Made by a program: the position numbers and the translations under genes
Notes under the pieces: generated by a model
Seen by the model: the letters and a program-made list of their open reading frames with translations, nothing else
What the model was told of the DNA's origin: nothing
Databases searched by the model: none
Assembly (NCBI GenBank): GCA_024640445.1
Contig: JAHEEZ010000045.1
Coordinates: 1-19,002, forward strand
Source: Acidobacteriota bacterium
GTDB lineage: Bacteria > Acidobacteriota > Blastocatellia > Pyrinomonadales > Pyrinomonadaceae
Length of the DNA stretch: 19,002 bases
Reading direction: 5' to 3'
Shown here: one piece after another, positions 15,305-19,002 of the stretch
How positions within the stretch are numbered: position 1 is the first letter of the stretch
Layout of the letters: every line of letters begins with the position of its first letter

Positions 15305-15317
15305 GGAGTCAGGAGTC
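15262..15317 (+). repeat. 7-bp array forming the imuA 3' end
   Basis: Eight heptads run in register: GTCAGTT, ATCAGGG, AGCAATT, GTCAGTG, GTCAATG, GGGAGTG, AGGAGTC, AGGAGTC. The imuA TGA (15302-15304) lies inside the sixth to seventh unit, so the first five units are translated. The unit type shifts from GTCARTK to AGGAGTC along the array. Confidence 0.85.
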
Positions 15318-15326
15318 AGAAGAAAT

Positions 15327-15497
15327 TTAACAGGATGGACAGGATATAAAGGATGGTTTTTCCTGTTAGACAACAGGACGATTGATAGCTTAGGTCATAG
15401 CTATTAACCGAGCGTCGATTTCAAAATCTGCAATCTGCCCCGAAGTTATGATCTCAGTCCCAGGGTTAAATCCTTTCTATCCTGTCCATCCTGTTAA
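15327..15497. repeat. 171-bp inverted-repeat element copy C (imuA-imuB gap)
   Basis: The left arm 15327-15354 and right arm 15470-15497 match at 27 of 28 positions as reverse complements. The core (15355-15469) is 115 bp, the same length as in copies A and B. The core ends GTTATGATCT...GGGTTAA, shared with copy A. After the right arm come CTCTGCGCCCTCTGCGGTTA (15506-15525) outer-arm units. The element separates imuA from imuB by forming most of the 258-bp gap. Confidence 0.92.
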
Positions 15498-15530
15498 GTT
15501 TCTTTCTCTGCGCCCTCTGCGGTTAAAAAA

Positions 15531-15559
15531 GCCCTCCCTCACGGTCGGGCTACTGACAC
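15531..15559 (-). repeat. GTGTCAG-AGCCCGACC element abutting the imuB start
   Basis: Read on the minus strand this is GTGTCAGTAGCCCGACCGTG followed by AGGGAGGGC, the fullest match to the copies at 172, 13088 and 13193. Its GTGTCAG end (CTGACAC on the plus strand) stops 3 bp before the imuB ATG, so it occupies the place of a ribosome binding site. Confidence 0.85.
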
Positions 15560-15562
15560 ACT

Positions 15563-16795
15563 ATGTTCGTCGCAGTTCGATCAAATTCCGATAACTCACG
15601 GGCGCTTGAGGCGGCGAGGCTGCACTCGCCCAACATAGAGATCGTCGGGCCGCACACACTGATCTTTGACATCACCGGCAGCGCCGAAGGGAAGGCAAGG
15701 CGGATAGCCGAAGAGATCTTCGTGGAAGGCGGGTACGTGTCCATAGCCGTTTCCGACAACGCTAACGCCGCGCTGATGCTCGCCCGCCAGCGTCCGGGTG
15801 TCAGCTTCGCCACCGCAGAAAACCCGAGCGACCTGGAAGAGATCTCCGTGAACGCGCTCGACGCCGACCGCGAGTTCCGCGAGTTGATGGACGCCTGGGG
15901 GATAGGTACGCTCGGCGAGTTCACACGCCTGCCGGAAGACGACATGGTCGAGCGGTTCGGGCTCGACATAACCGCACGGCGCGATACCGCCTACGGCCGC
16001 GCCTACCGTGCGCCCGCCTGGAACGTTCGCGAGAACAACTTCCTTTGGTCGCGGCGGCTGGACGGCGAGATCAAGACCATCGAACCGCTCCACTTCATAC
16101 TCTCCGCCGGCGTCCGGCAGGTGTTTGAAAATCTCTCGTACGCAGGGCTCTCGACGCAGACGGCGACGATAACCCTCTCGGGACGCGGCGGGAGCAAAAC
16201 GTACAAAGTCCGCATAGTCTTTCCCGTTCTCAACGAGAAGATATGGCTGAGGCAGGCGGTCTCGAAGATCGAGGCGGACCCGCCGGAGTTCGGTATCGAA
16301 TGCGTCGAGGCGGAGTTCGAATCGTGCCGTCCGCGCGCCGTCCAGAACAACCTCTATTCGGGCGCGGTGCTCGAGCCGGAGAACCTGGACCTGGTCGTCT
16401 CGAAACTGAAGAAGGTCGTCGGCGTGAAGGAGATAGGCGTGCCGCAACTTCGCGATTCGTGGAGCCGGCCGTTCGCCCTGACGGAGAACCTTGCCGGGCT
16501 GACGCGCGATGTGGATGAGAAGGCGGCCGAGATCATTTTTTCGGCCTATTTCAGATACGCCCGGCCGTTGAAAGCGAGGATAGGTTTCGAGAACGGGATG
16601 CCGCGCACGATCTCGATCGCGGGTAAGACGCAGTCGGTAAAGATCGCCGCCGGCCCCTGGCGGACGGACGCGGAGTGGCACAAGGCGTCGGTGTTCGCGC
16701 GCGACGAATGGGACATCGAGACGGAAACGGGCGCGGTCTACCGCGTGGTGATGGGCGCCCCCGGGGAGGGCTTGGTGGAAGGGGGATTTGATTAG
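15563..16795 (+). CDS. imuB: ImuB, short Y-family-related mutasome hub lacking the catalytic N-terminus
   Basis: A 410-residue protein. It starts MFVAVRS and passes within 20 residues into AARLHSPNIEIVGPHTLIFDITG, which aligns with the FSPxVE...LDxTG segment normally near residues 80-110 of Y-family polymerases. The finger/palm part with the first catalytic Asp is therefore missing. A stop at 15554-15556 excludes an upstream extension. Then come the helix-hairpin region (LMDAWGIGTLGEFTRLPEDDMVERFG, about 110-135), a little-finger-like part, and the family's C-terminal segments. QNNLY at 261-265 resembles a beta-clamp binding pentapeptide. ImuB proteins are non-catalytic hubs that connect the sliding clamp, ImuA and DnaE2; this one looks further reduced. 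Typical ImuB is about 480-520 residues. No Shine-Dalgarno is visible. dnaE2 follows after a 426-bp repeat-filled gap. Confidence 0.85.
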   Translation: MFVAVRSNSDNSRALEAARLHSPNIEIVGPHTLIFDITGSAEGKARRIAEEIFVEGGYVSIAVSDNANAALMLARQRPGVSFATAENPSDLEEISVNALDADREFRELMDAWGIGTLGEFTRLPEDDMVERFGLDITARRDTAYGRAYRAPAWNVRENNFLWSRRLDGEIKTIEPLHFILSAGVRQVFENLSYAGLSTQTATITLSGRGGSKTYKVRIVFPVLNEKIWLRQAVSKIEADPPEFGIECVEAEFESCRPRAVQNNLYSGAVLEPENLDLVVSKLKKVVGVKEIGVPQLRDSWSRPFALTENLAGLTRDVDEKAAEIIFSAYFRYARPLKARIGFENGMPRTISIAGKTQSVKIAAGPWRTDAEWHKASVFARDEWDIETETGAVYRVVMGAPGEGLVEGGFD

Positions 16796-16828
16796 TTGGT
16801 GAATCGTGAATCGTGAATAGAGGCGTAG

Positions 16829-16849
16829 GGGCAGGGCTTGTCCCTGCCC
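16829..16849. repeat. GC-rich REP-like hairpin after imuB
   Basis: GGGCAGGG-cttgt-CCCTGCCC is a perfect 8-bp stem, 33 bp after the imuB stop. It has the same loop as the other family members and the A-T version of the variable stem pair. It could be a 3'-end stabiliser or weak terminator between imuB and dnaE2. Confidence 0.8.
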
Positions 16850-16855
16850 AGTCAA

Positions 16856-16888
16856 ATCAGTACCCCGAGCGGTAGCGAGGGGCATAAA
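16856..16888 (+). repeat. GAGCGGTAGCGA hairpin element
   Basis: ATCAGTA is followed by CCCC-GA-GC-ggta-GC-GA-GGGG and CATAAA. The stem has two Watson-Crick segments separated by opposed GA/GA dinucleotides, which can form tandem sheared G-A pairs. Copies: 13165, 13270, and 14542-14569 on the other strand. At 13172-13191 the outer stem is CCCG/CGGG and the loop is GGAA. Confidence 0.75.
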
Positions 16889-17221
16889 GGAATTAACCGC
16901 AGAGCACGCAGGGGGCGCAGAGATTTTTTAGGGGAGGGGATTGAACAAGATGGACAGGATCTCAAATTAAAAATTCAAAATTACAAATTGAAAATTGGGC
17001 GTTAGCTGATGGTCGGTCCGTTTTCTTCGCGGCTTGGCGTCTTTGCGGAAAATCTCTTTGTTGCCAACACGCCCGTGCTTCTTAAAGGATGGGTACCCGC
17101 AAAGGCGCAAAGGCGCAAAGAAAGCATTCGAATGACCAGCTAAGGGAAAAACCATCCTTTTTATCCTGTCAATCCTGTTAAATTCTGCCCTATTCACGAT
17201 TTACGATTCACGAACTGACAC

Positions 17222-19002
17222 ATGTATTGCGAGCTTCACACATCCTCGGCATTCAGTTTCCTGCGCGGCGGGTCGCTCCCGGAGCGCCTCGCCGAGACGG
17301 CCGCCGGGAACGGGATCCCCGTGATGGCCCAGCTCGACCGCGACAATGTCAGCGGGGCCGTGCGCTTTCACCGCAAGGCGAAGGAGCTTGGAGTGAAACC
17401 CGTCATCGGGGCCGAGATCACTATGTTCGACGGGACCGCGCTGCCGCTCATTCCGACAACGCTCAACGGTTACCAGAACCTGTGCCAGCTTCTGACCGAG
17501 GCAAAGCTGCGCGCGGAAAAAGGCGAGCATCGCGCGACGTTCGACGATCTTGAACAGTTCTCCGAAGACATCATCTGCCTTTCCGGGTCGCCCGACGACG
17601 GCCTGCTTCCGACTGCCATAAGAAACGGAGAGAGACCGGTGACCGAACATCACTTCGACCGCCTGCGCTCGATCTACAAGGACCGCTTCTACCTGGAACT
17701 CCAGCGCCATCTTCGCCGCGACGAGGAATCCGTCAACCAGCATCTGATCGAACTCTCCGAACGCACGGGCGTCCCGCTCGTCGCCACGAACGGGGTCCTC
17801 TACGCTGACCGGTACGACCGCGAGATCGCCGACCTGTTCACCTGCATCCGGAACTCCTCGACCGTGCGGACCGCCGGCCGGCAGATGTCGCTCAACGCCG
17901 AGCGGTTCGTTAAAACGCCGGCTTATATGTTCAAGCTGTTCGCCGACCAAAGGCGGGCGGTCGAGATGACCGGCGAGATAGCCTCAATGATCGATTTCTC
18001 AATGGACCGGCTTGGCTATAAATTCCCCGACTACGACGTCCCCGTGGGCGAGACGATGCAGAGCTTCCTACGCCGCATCACCCGCAAGGGCACGTTCCAG
18101 CGCTACTCCGGCAAGGTTCCGAAGAAGGTCGCCGGCCAGATACAGAAGGAACTCGCGCTGATCGAAAAACTCGACCTGTGCGGATACTTCCTGGTCGTCT
18201 GGGACATAGTCAATTTTTGCCGCCGCCACGACATACTCGTCCAGGGCCGGGGCTCGGCGGCGAACAGCGCGGTCTGCTACTGCCTTGGCATCACGGCGGT
18301 CGATCCCGCGACGAGCGATCTTCTGTTCGAGCGCTTTCTTTCGGAAGAGCGGGAGGAGTGCCCGGACATCGACCTCGATCTGCCGAGCGGGCCCGACCGC
18401 GAACTCGTCATACAGTATCTTTACCAAAAATACGGCAGACACGGCGCGGCGATGACCGCCAATATCATCACCTACCGCCAGCGGTCCGCGATCCGCGAGA
18501 CCGGCAAGGTATTCGAGATCCCGGAGGACCAGGTCGGAAAGCTCGCCAAGCTCGCCTCGCACTTCAGGCATTCGGACGGTGATTTCTTCGAGCGTCTGCG
18601 CGAGAACTCGGACCTCGGCGTGAGCAAACGCGTGGCGAAGTTCGCCGAACTCGTCGAGCGGATACAGGATTATCCGCGCCACCTGGGCCAGCACTCCGGC
18701 GGGATGATCGTCTTCAAGGGCAAACTGGACCGCGTCGTCCCGCTCGAACCCGCCTCGATGCCCGGCCGCGTCGTCGTCCAGTGGGACAAGGACGACTGCG
18801 CTAACGTCGGCATCATCAAGGTCGATCTTCTGGGCCTGGGAATGCTTGCCGCCGTCCGCGATACGGTGAATCTGATCCGCGATCACTACAAGGAAGAGGT
18901 CGATCTCGCCAAACTGCCGAAGGACGATCCGTTGGTGTACGAGACGTTGCAGAAGGCGGATACGGTCGGGATGTTTCAGGTCGAGAGCCGCGCGCAGATG
19001 AG
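17222..19002 (+). CDS. dnaE2: Error-prone DNA polymerase DnaE2, N-terminal 593 residues (runs off the window)
   Basis: The frame is open from ATG 17222 to the window edge without a stop. It is the C-family polymerase DnaE2. A PHP domain (residues 1 to about 270) begins YCELHTSSAFSFLRGGS; the usual HxH metal pair is H6-T-S here, so PHP metal binding is probably impaired. The polymerase core has GYFLVVWDIVNFCRRH (about 320-335), the active-site strand QGRGSAANSAVCYCLGI (about 340-357), and acidic PDIDLDL with D382, D384 and D386. The third catalytic aspartate is probably D535 in IIKVDLLGLG. Full-length family members are about 1050 residues, so about half is missing. DnaE2 does the nucleotide insertion in the ImuA-ImuB-DnaE2 damage-induced mutagenesis system. 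The start is preceded by CGAACTGACAC, with no Shine-Dalgarno, at the edge of the repeat block. Confidence 0.95.
   Translation, partial: MYCELHTSSAFSFLRGGSLPERLAETAAGNGIPVMAQLDRDNVSGAVRFHRKAKELGVKPVIGAEITMFDGTALPLIPTTLNGYQNLCQLLTEAKLRAEKGEHRATFDDLEQFSEDIICLSGSPDDGLLPTAIRNGERPVTEHHFDRLRSIYKDRFYLELQRHLRRDEESVNQHLIELSERTGVPLVATNGVLYADRYDREIADLFTCIRNSSTVRTAGRQMSLNAERFVKTPAYMFKLFADQRRAVEMTGEIASMIDFSMDRLGYKFPDYDVPVGETMQSFLRRITRKGTFQRYSGKVPKKVAGQIQKELALIEKLDLCGYFLVVWDIVNFCRRHDILVQGRGSAANSAVCYCLGITAVDPATSDLLFERFLSEEREECPDIDLDLPSGPDRELVIQYLYQKYGRHGAAMTANIITYRQRSAIRETGKVFEIPEDQVGKLAKLASHFRHSDGDFFERLRENSDLGVSKRVAKFAELVERIQDYPRHLGQHSGGMIVFKGKLDRVVPLEPASMPGRVVVQWDKDDCANVGIIKVDLLGLGMLAAVRDTVNLIRDHYKEEVDLAKLPKDDPLVYETLQKADTVGMFQVESRAQM

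Larger units (their letters stand above)
16799..17211. repeat. Nested inverted-repeat block filling the imuB-dnaE2 gap
   Basis: The outer arms (16799-16820 and 17190-17211) are 22 bp, made of GAATCGT/ATTCACG heptads, and match at 21 of 22 positions. Next inside are 9-bp-period AGGAT arms: degenerate on the left (16941-16968) and good on the right (17154-17181). Next are 8-bp-period arms: CTTCGCGG, CTTGGCGT, CTTTGCGG (17025-17048) against CCGCAAAG, GCGCAAAG, GCGCAAAG (17097-17120), with a 48-bp loop. An A+T-rich heptad array (TTAAAAA, TTCAAAA, TTACAAA, TTGAAAA) lies at 16967-16994. The block starts 3 bp after the imuB stop and ends 10 bp before the dnaE2 start. The right part resembles a reversed, disrupted 171-bp element (GGTTTTTCC next to the arm). 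Confidence 0.88.

Noticed and set aside
12169..15497. Insertion sequence
   Set aside because: The 171-bp elements have inverted ends but no transposase, and I could not identify clear target-site duplications. A non-autonomous element remains open.
15596..16885. Minus-strand 429-codon frame opposite imuB
   Set aside because: It is a long antisense shadow in G+C-rich coding DNA; the plus strand carries clear ImuB motifs.
16967..17197. Minus-strand 76-codon frame between imuB and dnaE2
   Set aside because: It lies wholly in the nested repeat block and encodes repeat-derived strings.
18068..18886. Minus-strand 272-codon frame
   Set aside because: It is a shadow of dnaE2, which is intact on the plus strand with all polymerase motifs.

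Overview
The window looks like one chromosomal segment of a Gram-negative, G+C-moderate environmental bacterium, most likely an acidobacterium of the Blastocatellia type. This is an inference. It rests on the mix of a large secreted TolB-propeller/amidohydrolase, a zinc-ribbon Ser/Thr kinase with a multi-pass membrane domain, several secreted serine hydrolases, a lexA-imuA-imuB-dnaE2 mutagenesis locus, and intergenic gaps packed with short-period repeats. I found no rRNA, tRNA, CRISPR array, transposase or phage gene.

Layout. Positions 1-460 hold repeats and the promoter region of a plus-strand gene for a secreted propeller-amidohydrolase (461-3805). It converges on four minus-strand genes: a membrane Ser/Thr protein kinase (4014-6740), a secreted beta-lactamase-fold serine hydrolase (7158-8837), a Tat-exported Ntn asparaginase (9009-10064) and a second secreted serine hydrolase with TPRs (10298-12022). 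A divergent gap of about 440 bp then leads to plus-strand genes: an SRPBCC/AHSA1-like protein (12466-13020), LexA (13454-14047), ImuA (14654-15304), ImuB (15563-16795) and the first 593 codons of DnaE2 (17222 to the window edge). The left half is therefore envelope peptide/amide hydrolysis plus signalling, and the right half is an SOS-type translesion 'mutasome': ImuA and ImuB are accessory partners of the error-prone polymerase DnaE2, with LexA as the likely repressor.

The most unusual material is between the genes. Three copies of one element (12169-12339, 14221-14391, 15327-15497) each have 28-bp terminal inverted repeats and a core of exactly 115 bp, 171 bp in all; one copy has perfectly matching ends. 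The arms are built from 9-bp units. The imuB-dnaE2 gap is filled by a nested inverted repeat whose arms have periods of 7, 9 and 8 bp from the outside in. A multi-hairpin module is duplicated on both sides of the kinase gene. Smaller hairpin families occur beside stop codons, two with paired changes in the stem. Some repeat sequence has entered coding regions: a 27-bp, 9-bp-period block inside the SRPBCC gene, and 7-bp repeats forming the C-terminus of ImuA. Most mutasome starts have no Shine-Dalgarno sequence and lie directly against repeats.
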